Assembly (NCBI GenBank): GCA_012295275.1
Contig: CM022676.1
Span: forward strand, 2,074,503 to 2,138,502
DNA: 64,000 nt
Direction: 5' to 3'
Origin: Chrysomallon squamiferum
Lineage: Eukaryota; Mollusca; Gastropoda; Neomphalida; Peltospiridae
Shown here: piece after piece, positions 26,231-37,957 of the stretch
Layout of the letters: the number at the start of each line of letters is the position of its first letter
How positions within the stretch are numbered: the first letter of the stretch is position 1
Notes under the pieces: model-generated
What the model was told of the DNA's origin: nothing
Databases searched by the model: none
Seen by the model: the letters and a program-made list of their open reading frames with translations, nothing else
Program-made: the position numbers and the translations under genes

Positions 26231-26416
26231 GACTGTATGAATGCGTGTATGTATGTTAAATATCTATGTGTTTATATATGATAGTACGTGGTTTTGTGTG
26301 TATGTATTTAGTTGTGGATATGAATGTGTGTCTGTATGTAGTTCTGTGTTGGTTTATGTATGTATATTTGTGTACAAATATGTTCTCTTTCAGGTTTTAA
26401 ATATCAACTAAATAAA

Positions 26417-26823
26417 ATGGCAACAGAAGGAACGTCTGGTTTCACTGACAAGTGGCAAAAAGGAAAGTCGGTCACGGAATGTCTGAGATTTTCTCTGCAA
26501 AACAAAATTCTCTGTGACGTCATTTTCATTGTTGGACAAGAACGGAAACGTATAGAGGCTCACAGACTGATTCTGAGTCTGCGGAGTTCTGTATTCTTCG
26601 CCATGATGACAGGATTGTTACCAGAACAAGGCGATATTTCCATACCAGACATCGAACCTGACATTTTTGAAGCATTTCTAACGTAAGATAATTTTATTCT
26701 TGCAAACACGACTTTCTTAACTTTCTTATTTTTAAGGTATTACTCGTTCTTTAGTTACACAAAAAAAAAAATATTGTTTCGTCTTCACTATCATCATCAG
26801 CATCATCATTATTGATGTTGTTG

Positions 26824-26878
<55 letters not shown>

Positions 26879-28244
26879 TTAAATAAAATGTTTTGTCAGT
26901 TGTCTTCATTAGAATTGAAGTATTTTAGTAAGCATAATCGTTATTTTAAAATAATCAACAAAATATAATGCAGCTATGACTTCTATCTAGTGTATATTTA
27001 CATATAATGTTAGTACTGGAACATTCACTAGCGTCTGAGGCAGGAATATTCATCCTATAAAACTTACAAAAAGATCCAGTGACTATTCAAACATCACTAT
27101 CCTGACAAACGCACACACACACGGACGCAGATTGCTGTAGATAAGACAAGGTACATGGCAATACTAGTAGTTATAATAATTGTTAATTACAGAACTCAGG
27201 TTTTCCAAATAGTTAAATTAAAACAACGTTACTAAGTTAATCTCTTTCGTTACAGATTCATATACACTGATGACGTCATCATTACTGTCAGCAACGTCAT
27301 TGGGTTACTCTATGCCTCTAAAAAATACGAGATCACAGATCTGACAGACAAATGTTTGGCCTACATAGAGTCGTTTCTGACGTCACGTGACGTATGTGTT
27401 GTTCTAGAACAGGCCCATCTGTATACTGAAGAGGACTTGATGGAGAAATGTCTGACATTTATTTGGAAGAATGGTGACGACGTGTTGAAGTCGGATAGTT
27501 TCTCTGATCTGTGTAGTGATTGTTTCAGAAAGATCATCGAGACTGATGAGAACAGGAGACCCATCCATTGTGGAGCGATTAACTGCAGACAAGAAGGAAG
27601 GAGATAAGCAAGAAGGAAGGGAGAAAACAGACGCCAGATATCTGATTCGTTTTAATGGATCCCATTCAAAACAGCTTTTGACAGAGTCTGAGGAAAAGAC
27701 AATACTGAATTTTGATTTGGATTCATCAAATGATATTTCACCATTCAATGCACAGAAAAGAAAGAATACATCTAACATCAGAATTAGCCGATTTCCATGG
27801 TTTTCAAGAATTGATATGCTGCGTAGTGGTAACATTGATGAAGGCATCGTTTTCAAAGTAAATATGGTGGCATCACTGCTTGGATTTGAACTGTATGGAA
27901 ACCCAGACGGAGGCCTATTTGCTGTCAGTGCTTTTGTCTGTGATTTGACCAACGACTGCGTGCTTCCCGATTCTTTCTTGTACACAGAAATAAATTCCAG
28001 TGATGAAACGTTTTTGGTAAAATTTTCGAATCCTCTGTTGTTAGCAAAAGACAGGGAGTACAAACTGACAGTTAGAATCAAAGGTAAAACCGTCTTTGAA
28101 GGCAGAAGTGGGAAGAATGTTGTTGAAGTCGATTCGTTCAAATGTTCATTCAGCCTCTGCAAGGAATGTGAACACAGTGGACCAAGTGGTAATCGCACAT
28201 CTGTTATGTTTGGACAGATTCCTGTTTTAATGTTTGTAAACTGA
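26417..28244 (+). pseudogene. Y1: BTB-BACK-PHR gene with disrupted BACK domain
   Basis: Close paralogue of Y2. Exon 1 is 26417-26682 (intact BTB start, CDVIFIVG, EAHRLILSLRS; phase 2 donor GTAAGA) and exon 2 starts at 27256. The reading is open through DVCVVLEQAHLYTEEDL, then diverges at about 27545: the segment that in Y2 encodes LAAKEETVFEASIAW and the end of BACK is deleted and rearranged, and TAA at 27605 ends the frame. The PHR part continues in another frame (about 27660-28244: GIVFKVNMVASLLGFE, LTVRIKGKTVFEGRSG) to a normal stop. The PHR sequence is well kept, so inactivation looks recent. A truncated BTB-BACK protein of about 206 aa could still be made. AATAAA at 28364. Confidence 0.82.
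26828..26881. repeat. (ATT)n microsatellite in the coding intron of Y1
   Basis: Same site as the (ATT)n run in the Y2 intron (about 43914-43970). Confidence 0.9.
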
Positions 28245-28363
28245 GAATTTTCTCAGCTGGAGCTAGACGCTAAGTGTACATTAATGAACACTGGGAAAAG
28301 AAGATCGATATGAACATAAATAACAACATAATATATACTTACAACTTAAGTTCATTTCTGAAT

Positions 28364-28369
28364 AATAAA
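28364..28369 (+). terminator. Polyadenylation signal of Y1
   Basis: AATAAA, about 120 nt after the stop, at the same place as in Y2. Confidence 0.55.
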
Positions 28370-28379
28370 CACTGTCCAC

Positions 28380-28569
28380 GTATCATAATTAAACATTAAC
28401 TAGGATTATAATAAAACCAACGAGCAGATTATTCTTTTTGTCATGTACTAATAAGAGAAAATGTTAAATAATAATAAAAAGAAATTGCTACAGTAAAACC
28501 ATTGTTTCTTCTCATTTTGCAGATTTTCATGTTGGTCTATATGGGAGTGTGGATGTGTGTGTGTGTGTA

Positions 28570-28636
<67 letters not shown>

Positions 28637-28918
28637 TGACACATGTACATCATAATTTTTATTTGGCCTTCTGAACACAGCATAACACATAATAAACTTC
28701 ACATGCAGCAGACATTTATATTGCTACAGTTTGACTTTTATTCACAACTTTGGAGATGTTCACTGTCACTCTTAGTGTCATAGTGGTCAAGACTATAGCA
28801 TTAATTTTCAGTTACCGAGGTTACTTCCGTTGGTGGCTTCTACATTGAACACATTATTTAACTGAAATCTATAGATATAACATAAGATATGGAACAGGAA
28901 CTAAAGAAATATAGGAAC

Positions 28919-28963
<45 letters not shown>

Positions 28964-29020
28964 ATTATTATTATCATCGTCATTAGTGTTGACATTCACT
29001 TAATAATTCTAGAACACATT
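28380..29020. other. Y1 3' flank, duplicated near the TRIM gene
   Basis: No gene. It contains (GT)n at 28550-28622 and (TA)n at about 28918-28960. The block at about 28650-28880 (CATGCAGCAGACATTTATAT, GGTTACTTCCGTTGGTGGCT) recurs at about 45965-46200 downstream of Y2, so the duplicated Y unit extends to here. Confidence 0.8.
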
Positions 29021-29373
29021 AAACTTGTAAGCAGTGAAAAATAATTTAGTGATCGATATTAATCATTCATTTACTCTCTACGGTTATCTCTTCTGAAATA
29101 ACCCAGGTCAAAGTCATCTTGGTTAAGTAGTCGTTTCAGTTATAATTAATAGCTATTTTTAAATTATTATTTATTATTTTATTTTTTTTTATAGCTATGA
29201 AATTTTTGTCTAACTGTTCATAAACATTTCTTTCACAGATATTCGTTTAGTTACTGTTTGTAAATATACCAACTGAAACAGAAACTAGGTTTTACTCCTC
29301 TCATTTCTCGGAAAGACAGTTGTGTACGAGGAAGTGTTTTTAATTGTGAAATACTAGCGGCAGAACGATACAG
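29021..29373 (+). promoter_or_regulatory. Promoter module and untranslated exon of X1
   Basis: X-type module: AGTGAAAAATAATTTAGTGA (29032), DR1-like AGGTCAAAGTCA (29105-29116), ISRE-like GAAACAGAAACT (29275-29286). The untranslated exon ends in CGATACAG at 29373 with donor GTAGGT. The next acceptor (TTTACAG at about 30268) lies just before the X1 ATG. Confidence 0.58.
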
Positions 29374-29702
29374 GTAGGTGTAAATACTGACATATTTTAT
29401 CACTATTAGTTATTTTATTACTTTTGAAATATTTGTGGAGTTAAATTCCCGGATATCGAGAAATAAACCACAAGGAGTTTGCTGTTGGCCGCACATGAAA
29501 TCCACCCTTTAGGGTCATTTTACTGTACTTGAAATTAAATCAATATCTGCGGAATAACCTTTTACCCCTACAATCATTTACAGTAGTGTGGTGTGGCGTG
29601 TAGGAACTTTTATTCTCTGCGCAAACTGAACATTCAGAAAGCCTCAGCGATTCGATTAAGAATGCAGTTAATATCTTTAATTCGTGTATTAGAAATTCAG
29701 GG

Positions 29703-29743
<41 letters not shown>

Positions 29744-30275
29744 TTTGCATTATTGTTATTGTTCTTCACTTATTTATTTGTTTGGTTTTCATGATAAACT
29801 GATGAAATTAATATTCAGTGCAACTCATGTTCTAACATACTTGTCGTTTGGTCGTTTTAGTTAGACCTGCTTTTCAGTTTAACAAATACTCCAAATAATC
29901 TTGTTTGTTCTTTATTTTGTTTTTTCTTCTTCGTCTTCTTCATCTTTTTCATGAAGTTCGCACTTTCTTTAAGTACTAATGGTTTTTTATTCGTTTTGCT
30001 TGTCTGAATGATTTACGAGGGTCATTACCATGGATAAGTTAAAAATACTTCTAGAACAACAAGAATACAGAATGAAAAATATATCTACTAAGTCACTAAT
30101 TGGGATTTTATTTCGGAAATTTTAAAAAGGATGAACTGTAAAACTGGTTCTGGACGTGATGTGCATGAACTGTAGACAAACACCAGAATGGACATTCTGA
30201 AATCAGATCTTGTCGTGTAACTAGAGGTTCTCCTGTATAAATATATATTATTTTACATTTATTTACAGTTACGTC

Positions 30276-31661
30276 ATGACTGAACCGAAATTACGTCGCA
30301 CAGATTATTCACGCAGTTCTGACAGATGGCAGAGAGGGAAATCACTAGGTGAATGTTTCCTGCATTCACTTGACAACAAGATTATCTGTGACGTCACATC
30401 CCTTGTTGGGCCGAAAAAATCACCTATAGAAGCGCATAAAACAATTTTGAGTCTGCGCAGTAGCGTCTTTCTGGCCATGTTCAAATGGCCAGTAAAGGAG
30501 CAAAATAATATTGTTATCCCTGATGTGGATCCAGATATTTTTAAAGAATTTCTCAAGTGAGTGAAATAGTTTTCTTCCTCTTGCTCTTATTATTGTTATC
30601 ATCTTTCTTGTTGTTGTTCTTGGTAGTGTTATATTATTATTGTCATTGTCATTAATATATATATATTGTTCTTGTTCTTATTTTTGTACTTCTTCTTCTT
30701 CTTCTTCTTCTATAATAAATAGGTTTTATCGAATCAGTGATATATATAAAACAGCGTCATTACTATCGAATTAATCTTATAATTTTATATTCCTAAAATA
30801 ATCGTAATAATACATTTCTTTCAAAACTAATTTTATTCCTAAAACATGTTGAGTTTCTTGAAGAATACTGTTTCTACGCCTTTCTAGACATTCTTTGTGA
30901 CATTCTAGAAATGAATAATCCAACAATTATTATTATTATTATTATTATTATTATTTTTATTTTTTTATTTTTTTTTACATTTTTCTAGTTTCGTGTATAG
31001 TGACAAAGTCAAAATCAATGACTGCACTGTCGCCGGACTTCTCTATCTGTCCAAGAAGTACGATATCGAAAGACTTGAGGAGATGTGTTTGAGATATTTG
31101 GAGACGTCGATTACAGCAGAAACTGCGTGCAGAGTAATGGAGCAAGCTCACTTTTATGAAGAGAAGACTCTGAAGAAAGCCGCTTTGACCTGCATACTAC
31201 AGAATGGTGATGTCGCTCTGAAATCACCCAACTTCAGTCAGCTGTGTCGCCGCTGCTTGATTGAGATTATTCAGTCAGACGAACTAAGGGTAAATGAAGA
31301 GGTCGTGTTTGAGTCTGTTTTAGCGTGGAGCAAGTCAGCGTGTAAGAGTCTCGCAAAGAAGTTCGGTTTTGAGAACAGAAGAGCAGTCCTGGGGGATGCT
31401 GTGTGGCTCGTCAGGTATCCATTGATGTCTCACAAATATTTTGTTTACAACGTGTCGTCTGCTGGAATTCTAACTGAATCCGAGGAGCTGAAAATAACCA
31501 AGTGGTTTTTGTGTCCAGAGAGAGACGTTTCACCGTTTATTGCTAAACCAAGACAATGTAGGAAATCCGATACTGAACGGAGCTCTACGATAGCCTCACC
31601 GATACCTCGTCGCCGGAGATACTCAAGAGAGTTTCCTCCATGTAAAACCGTTTATTGCTAA
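30276..31661 (+). CDS. X1: BTB-BACK protein without PHR (317 aa)
   Basis: BTBD6-type family member. Exon 1 is 30276-30556 (donor GTGAGT, phase 2), exon 2 is 30989-31661. Residues about 25-125 form the BTB fold (CDVTSLVG, IEAHKTILSLRSSVF), about 130-245 the BACK domain (ETACRVMEQAH, VNEEVVFESVLAWSKSACKS, GDAVWLVRYPLM). The protein then ends in a basic Ser/Arg tail (PRRRRYSRE) at TVYC instead of the PHR domain. PHR remnants are readable downstream (31725-31815 and about 31990-32060). BTB-BACK proteins usually act as Cullin-3 adaptors, with PHR binding the substrate, so without PHR this may be a dominant-interfering adaptor, a neofunctionalised protein or a decaying gene. Transcription probably starts near 29290 with an untranslated first exon. 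Confidence 0.75.
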
Positions 31662-33811
31662 AGCAAGACAATCTTGGAAGTCCAAAAAGAGACCGTTATC
31701 TAAATATTGCTGAAGAGATTTAGATAAGAGTTTTCGGCTTGAACCTCCATGGTAAGCTTGCAAGATTTGAGTTGTTTGGAACTGATAACAACAAACTGAA
31801 CGTTTCAAAACCAAATGTTTTGTAACGAAGACGGCAGGTTTACTTTATTTGAGCTTTCCCACTGGTTAAATATTAAAGGTATTGGTTAATAGTAACGAAA
31901 AAATGTTCTGATCCGATGTGGAAATTAGTTTTCTGAGTGGAGATTTGCTTTCCTCGTTTTATTACTTAGTAGCGACAAAGCATAGCAGTAATGAACAGTA
32001 ATGGCACATGTGTTTCTTATGGACAGTTTCCTTCAGTGTTCAGACTACTTATCTACTATCACCAGAGCGAATATTACCAGCAAAAAGAATTACTTGAGAC
32101 TGCTGTTATTACCACTAATAATGTTGTTACTGATGTGATTATCTATAAACTGTTGTCACATTTCAGAGAAACACACTTCTGGAAAAATACATTTATAAAG
32201 CTATTTAAATCTATTTCAAAAGCTATTTGTGAGGTAGCTTTTTCAAATAGTTAAAAAAATAACAACAGAATGAAATTTAAAAAGAATTAATGGAATTAAA
32301 AATTAAAACATAAACAAACGAAAAATAACAAACGTTTGGAAAATAACCCATCATATCCTTTAAAAACATTAAAAAATAACTTAAAACACGTTCGTACATT
32401 TTATTGAATTAATTCGAAAATCCTTCGGAAACATAATTTTATACAGCCATATTATTCAGAAAATCGGGTAGAGACTAAAATGTCTTTTAGAATCAGGTTC
32501 CTCCTGGAATTTTCATAGTAATATAAGTTAAACTATTGTTCATTCATGATTTTACAAATGTTACTAACTCATAACATGTTTTGTGTTTGGCTGACATACT
32601 GGTTTTTACATAAGTTATCAAATCAAAACAATTCTGGAATCACTTTCCAGATTAGTTCGGATTTGGTATTCAATTTTGTTTAGTTCGCTACTGAATGTAG
32701 ACTGAGTCTTATGATTGGGACTTTATATGGTTTAAAAGTCTATGTTGGATCCAAGGGTTTTTTAAATTCTCTAACTGTTTAAATTTAATTTGTCTTAGAA
32801 CTCGTTTAGAAAACATCTCGATTTCCCCATACGAAATAAGACTGAATATGTCTTACTAATGTGTTCTTTGTTATTCGAATTTCTGTGGACCCTAATGAAC
32901 TGAGATTTAACGATACCTTGAAACGTGTGATGAGGTTATAATGATTTATAATCAGCAGTTGATGTTTGTCCTGGGTTTACAAAATACTTTATTATCTAAA
33001 TACTTCGATTTCAACCTGTATACCTTTATGAGGCATTACATCCCAAAAGTCTGCAGTCTGATCTGATCTTTTAGTTCTGTATTATCATTTTGTTATTTGA
33101 ATAATGTGTTAATTTTCTAACATTTTTGTAAGTTTTAACGATCTCGGGATTTATCTTTGAACGATGTGTTTTTCTGTGAAGAGTGATTTTTCTTTAGTTG
33201 ATTTTATAAAGTAACCGGCTAATTTCATTTTATGTCTATAACACCGTTATCGAAAACTGAGTGTTTGGGCTTGCAGGGAGGGATCAAAATTAAAGCCTTA
33301 GTCCAGTACTGACTTTTCATCTTTCTTAACTGGTTTATGCTAATTGAATGATTTTGGTATTTAAAGTTTATTTCGGTATTTAAAATTATGTTTTCTGGCA
33401 GTCATTTAATTTTATAATTAGTGACCTTTGTTCTATCATGATTAAAGTTGGCTGGATAGCATTCTCCTTCGACCTGATCACGTTTATCTACATTTATCTA
33501 GATTTAAGTAATTCGAACGATTTCAGGCAGGCTCATTGTATTTTATCAGACACTTTGTGTCAGTGTTTATAAACTTTAGAGGACTAAAATTTCATATAAT
33601 GAGATATTTTAGAGCATCGGCGAACGATGTTGGTAGTTGATTAACTTTAACAGATGGAGCGGTGAGCGAGGCTTGGAGTTTAGGTTTAGAAACTGGTGGG
33701 GTAGCCTTTAAATTTGGACGTTTACACCCGGTTCTAATCGGTTTTAGAAAGACGCCGTTTTGGTTCATTTGCACGGGTAGTTCCATTTTCTGTTGATGGG
33801 ATTATTCACTC

Positions 33812-33842
<31 letters not shown>

Positions 33843-34353
33843 GATTCCCTGCAAAAACCCTTGGAACACAATTTACAAATTCCGATAGTTTAGTTGCTTT
33901 TCTTTCTTCCGCACTTTATCGCATTGTATTTAGCTTCATCTAACTGACATTTATTTATTTAAGTAAACATTTTTAGGTAATTTAACAATGTTGATTTCAG
34001 GAATCGTTTTATGACATTTTTCGATAAAATGTATAACAATAAACACTGTTCTACTGTGAAATAATAATAAACAATAATAATATCATCATCATCTTTTTTT
34101 ATTACTATTGTTACTATTGCTACGATTACTACTGCTCCTACTACTACTACTACTCTTTTAGTTATTATTATTGTTATTACTACTATTATTATTAGTAGTA
34201 GTAGTAGTATTTTCTATTTGAATTATCATTATTTTCTATTTTATTTATTATTATTTCTTTTTATATAAAAAATCTTATTAAGGGAAAAGATTACATAAAT
34301 AAAAATAAAACAAGAAATGGTGCTAAAAATACACGTTTTAATGAAATAAATTG

Positions 34354-34390
<37 letters not shown>

Positions 34391-35685
34391 AACTCTCTTG
34401 AAAAGAACGAGGTCAAATTCTCGATTCGATAAAAATTATTATATAATATTTTAATATCTCAGGAATTAGTTTGTATTATTCTTCATAAATATTTTACTGA
34501 TATTCGTTTACATTATTTAAATAATAAGAATGTAGCACTCACTCATTCTCTCTCTATCTATCTATCTGTCTGTGTATCTATGTGACACACAAACACACTC
34601 ACTCTCACACACATACACACATAAAAACACACACATTAAAAGCATTTACTTGTAAAGAGTATGAAAAAGACAATAAAATGAATCATATTTATGATAATAA
34701 TTTGAAAATAACAGAATACTGCAGTTTTAACATTCGATAATTTCAGTTGTTTTTGGTCTCCAGATTCAAGCTTTACTGTGATAAATACCGTGATGGAAGT
34801 TCATTATATTATTTTATATCTCTAAAAAGGTGAGATAACTGTATGAACTTTTTTGTGTATCAAATTGATAAAATTATTTGTAAGCTTAGGTAGATAGATA
34901 GATAGATAGATAGCAAATTAATTAATTAATACCTATCTTTTAATCAACAAAGTAATGGCACATCATTTTCAGGGGAGAACATTATTATTATCAAATGTAG
35001 TTATAGAATAGATTATTACCTCACGACTAATGGTGAAGTTGACACATTAGTTTTTATTTTACATATAAATTTTCTCTAATAATCAGTTGAAAGCAGTAAT
35101 ATTCCACTCTAAATCAAATCGTGAGTCTTCCAGTTAGTCAGTGAACAAATGACGATGTAAGAGTTTCACGTGACACTTGTGTAGATCAGATTACACTCAG
35201 CGATATTAAAAATAGAATTTTTTGTGTAAACTTTTCCATTGTCAGACGTATTAACTGTTTATCAAGAAGATGTAACATGAAGTTCTAGAACGTAATTAGT
35301 ATACGAATATAATAATAATAGTAGTAGTAATAATAATAATAATAAGAATAATGAATAATAAATAAAAATAAAAGATCTTCATGCGTAGACTTTTGAATTA
35401 CATGCATTCTTGATACGTTAAAAGAGATTATTTTCGCCAAAGATGATGAAGATGATGATGATGATAAGATATACAAAACTACACTTAGAAAATTTACAGC
35501 TATTTAATAAATCTAAATAATGTGTCAATAAATATTAAACAATCAACTGCGGTAAAAAAATTGAGCGTATTTATTAAATGAAAATAGGAACATTACGCCT
35601 AATCTGTGTTAAATAAACATTCAGACTAAACTGTTTGGTAGCAGTGTGTTTGTGAATTGTCCTGCGTTTTTCCAACATGTTAACA
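31662..35685. other. X1 3' flank with PHR relics
   Basis: No independent gene supported. 31725-31820 keeps a PHR fragment (FGLNLHGKLARFELFGT), and 31991-32254 is an open frame whose start (GTCVSYGQFP) matches the last residues of the Y PHR domain. The rest (32264-35685) matches the flanks of X2 and X-prime. It contains a T run at about 33817-33842, a short (AG)n at 34361-34385, (GATA)n near 34889, and a decayed X-type promoter relic near 34390-34510 that has lost its ISRE-like motif. Confidence 0.75.
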
Positions 35686-36012
35686 TTGTCACCAGTGAAA
35701 AATAATTTAGTGATAGATACAAGTCATTGATTTGTTCTTTAGAGTTATCTCTCCTGAAATGAACCAGGTCAAAGGTCTTTTAGATGAAATACTCGATTCG
35801 TTAAATGTTTATTAGATATTTTTTAACATTATAATTTACTATTTTATTATATTTTTATATCTAAAGAAATTGTTTTATTATTATTATTCACCAACATTTC
35901 ACTAACAGTTCTTTAGTTATTGTTTATTAATATCTCAGCTGAAACAGAAACTAGGTTTCTCGGAAAAGGCAGTCGTGAACAAGGAAGTAATTTGAGAATC
36001 GAAACACTGCAG
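35686..36012 (+). promoter_or_regulatory. Y-type promoter module now upstream of X2
   Basis: AGTGAAAAATAATTTAGTGA (35694), DR1-like AGGTCAAAGGTCT (35766-35778), ISRE-like GAAACAGAAACT (35941-35952), then an untranslated exon ending CACTGCAG at 36012 with donor GTATTT. The exon sequence is of the Y type (as before Y1 and Y2), yet the next gene is X2; the switch occurs at the duplication junction near 36092. Confidence 0.6.
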
Positions 36013-36532
36013 GTATTTACTGATATCTTTTATTTCGATCAAGAAATAGCTATATTTTCTGCTGTCACGTTTGTTCTAGATATTTATTAATACATACTTG
36101 TCGTTTGGTCGTTTTAGTTAGACCTGCTTTTCAGTTTAACAAATACTCCAAATAATCTTGTTTGTTCTTTATTTTGTTTTTTCTTCTTCGTCTTCTTCAT
36201 CTTTTTCATGAAGTTCGCACTTTCTTTAAGTACTAATGGTTTTTTATTCGTTTTGCTTGTCTGAATGATTTACGAGGGTCATTACCATGGATAAGTTAAA
36301 AATACTTCTAGAACAATAAGAATACAGAATGAAAAATATATCTACTAAGTCACTAATTGGGATTTTATTTCGGAAATTTTAAAAAGGATGAACTGTAAAA
36401 CTGGTTCTGGACGTGATGTGCATGAACTGTAGACAAACACCAGAAAGGACATTCTGAAATCAGATCTTGTCGTGTAACTAGAGGTTCTCCTGTATAAATA
36501 TATATTATTTTACATTTATTTACAGTTACGTC

Positions 36533-37168
36533 ATGACTGAACCGAAATTACGTCGCACAGATTATTCACGCAGTTCTGACAGATGGCAGAGAGGGAAAAC
36601 ACTAGGTGAATGTTTCCTGCATTCACTTGACAACAAGATTATCTGTGACGTCACATTCCTTGTTGGGCCGAAAAAATCACCTATAGAAGCGCATAAAACA
36701 ATTTTGAGTCTGCGTAGTAGCGTCTTTTTGGCCATGTTCAGATGGCCAGTAAAGGAGCAAAATAATATTGTTATCCCTGATGTGGATCCAGATATTTTTA
36801 AAGAATTTCTCAAGTGAGTGAAATAGTTTTCTTCCTCTTGCTCTTATTATTGTTATCATCTTTCTTGTAGTTGTTCTTGTAGTGTTATATTATTATTGTC
36901 ATTGCTATTAATATATCTATTTTTTTCTTGTTCTTGTTTTTGTACTTCTTCTTCTTCTTCTATAATAAATAGGTTTTATCGAATCAGTGATATATATGAA
37001 ACAGCGTCATTACTATCGAATTAATCTTATAATTTTATATTCCTAAAATAATCGTAATAATACATTTCTTTCAAAACTAATTTTATTCGTAAAACATGTT
37101 GAGTTTCTTGAAGAATACTGTTTCTACGCCTTTGTTATTGTGACATTTTAGAAATGAATAATCCAACA

Positions 37169-37240
<72 letters not shown>

Positions 37241-37957
37241 TTTTTTATTTTTATTTTTATTTTTTTTTTGTTACATTTTTCTAGTTTCGTGTATAGTGAC
37301 AAAGTCAAAATCAATGACTGCACTGTCGCCGGACTTCTCTATCTCTCCAAGAAGTACGATATCGAAAGTCTTGAGGAGATGTGTTTGAGATATTTGGAGA
37401 CGTCGATTACAGCAGAAACTGCGTGCAGAGTAATGGAGCAAGCTCACTTTTATGAAGAGAACACTCTGAAGAAAGCCGCTTTGACCTGCATAGAACAGAA
37501 TGGTGATGTCGCTCTGAAATCACCCAACTTCAGTCAGCTGTGTCGCCGCTGCTTGATTGAGATTATTCAGTCAGACGAACTAAGGGTAAATGAAGAGGTC
37601 GTGTTTGAGTCTGTTTTAGCGTGGAGCAAGTCAGCGTGTAAGAGTCACGCAAAGAAGTTCGATTTTGCGAACAGAAGAGCAGTCCTGGGGGATGCTGTGT
37701 GGCTCGTCAGGTATCCATTGATGTCTCACAAATATTTTGTTTACAACGTGTCGTCTGCTGGAATTTTAACTGAATCCGAGGAGCTGAAAATAACCAAGTG
37801 GTTTTTGTGTCCAGAGAGAGACGTTTCACCGTTTATTGCTAAACCAAGACAATGTAGGAAATCCGATACTGAACGGAGCTCTACGATAGCCTCACCGATA
37901 CCTCGTCGCCGGAGATACTCAAGAGAGTTTCCTCCATGTAAAACCGTTTATTGCTAA
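36533..37957 (+). CDS. X2: BTB-BACK protein without PHR (317 aa)
   Basis: Twin of X1: exon 1 36533-36813, exon 2 37285-37957, same phase and same stop. Over 954 coding bases it differs from X1 at 14 positions, of which I count 10 amino-acid-changing and 4 silent. Several X1 residues (Leu in TCILQNG, Leu in CKSL) look derived, because X2 shares Glu and His there with the older X-prime. Domains as in X1: BTB (CDVTFLVG), BACK (ETACRVMEQAH, VFESVLAWSKSACKS), basic tail. The coding intron has a long (ATT)n run that stays open in frame up to exon 2 and makes a false N-terminal extension; the true start is in exon 1. Its promoter is the Y-type module at 35686-36012. Confidence 0.77.
37168..37240. 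repeat. (ATT)n microsatellite in the coding intron of X2
   Basis: About 24 ATT units against about 8-9 at the same place in X1 (30927-30953), showing rapid length change since the duplication. Confidence 0.92.

Larger units (their letters stand above)
29838..36092 (+). repeat. Tandem segmental duplication, copy 1 (~6.25 kb)
   Basis: Starts at ACATACTTGTCGTTTGG and ends just before the same sequence at about 36093. It contains X1 coding exons, their 3' flank and a Y-type promoter module. Identity to copy 2 is very high throughout. The differences are microsatellite lengths and a ~46-bp stretch (38134-38180) present only in copy 2. The junction shows only a few bases of shared sequence. Confidence 0.9.

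Noticed and set aside
31991-32254. 87-aa frame, identical at 38333-38596, as an independent gene
   Set aside because: Its first residues match the PHR C-terminus of the Y genes and the rest is 3' flank; identity between copies is explained by the recent tandem duplication.
37154-37284. N-terminal extension of X2 exon 2 through the ATT run (poly-Ile)
   Set aside because: It is intronic; the acceptor at 37283-37284 and exon 1 homology define the real gene.
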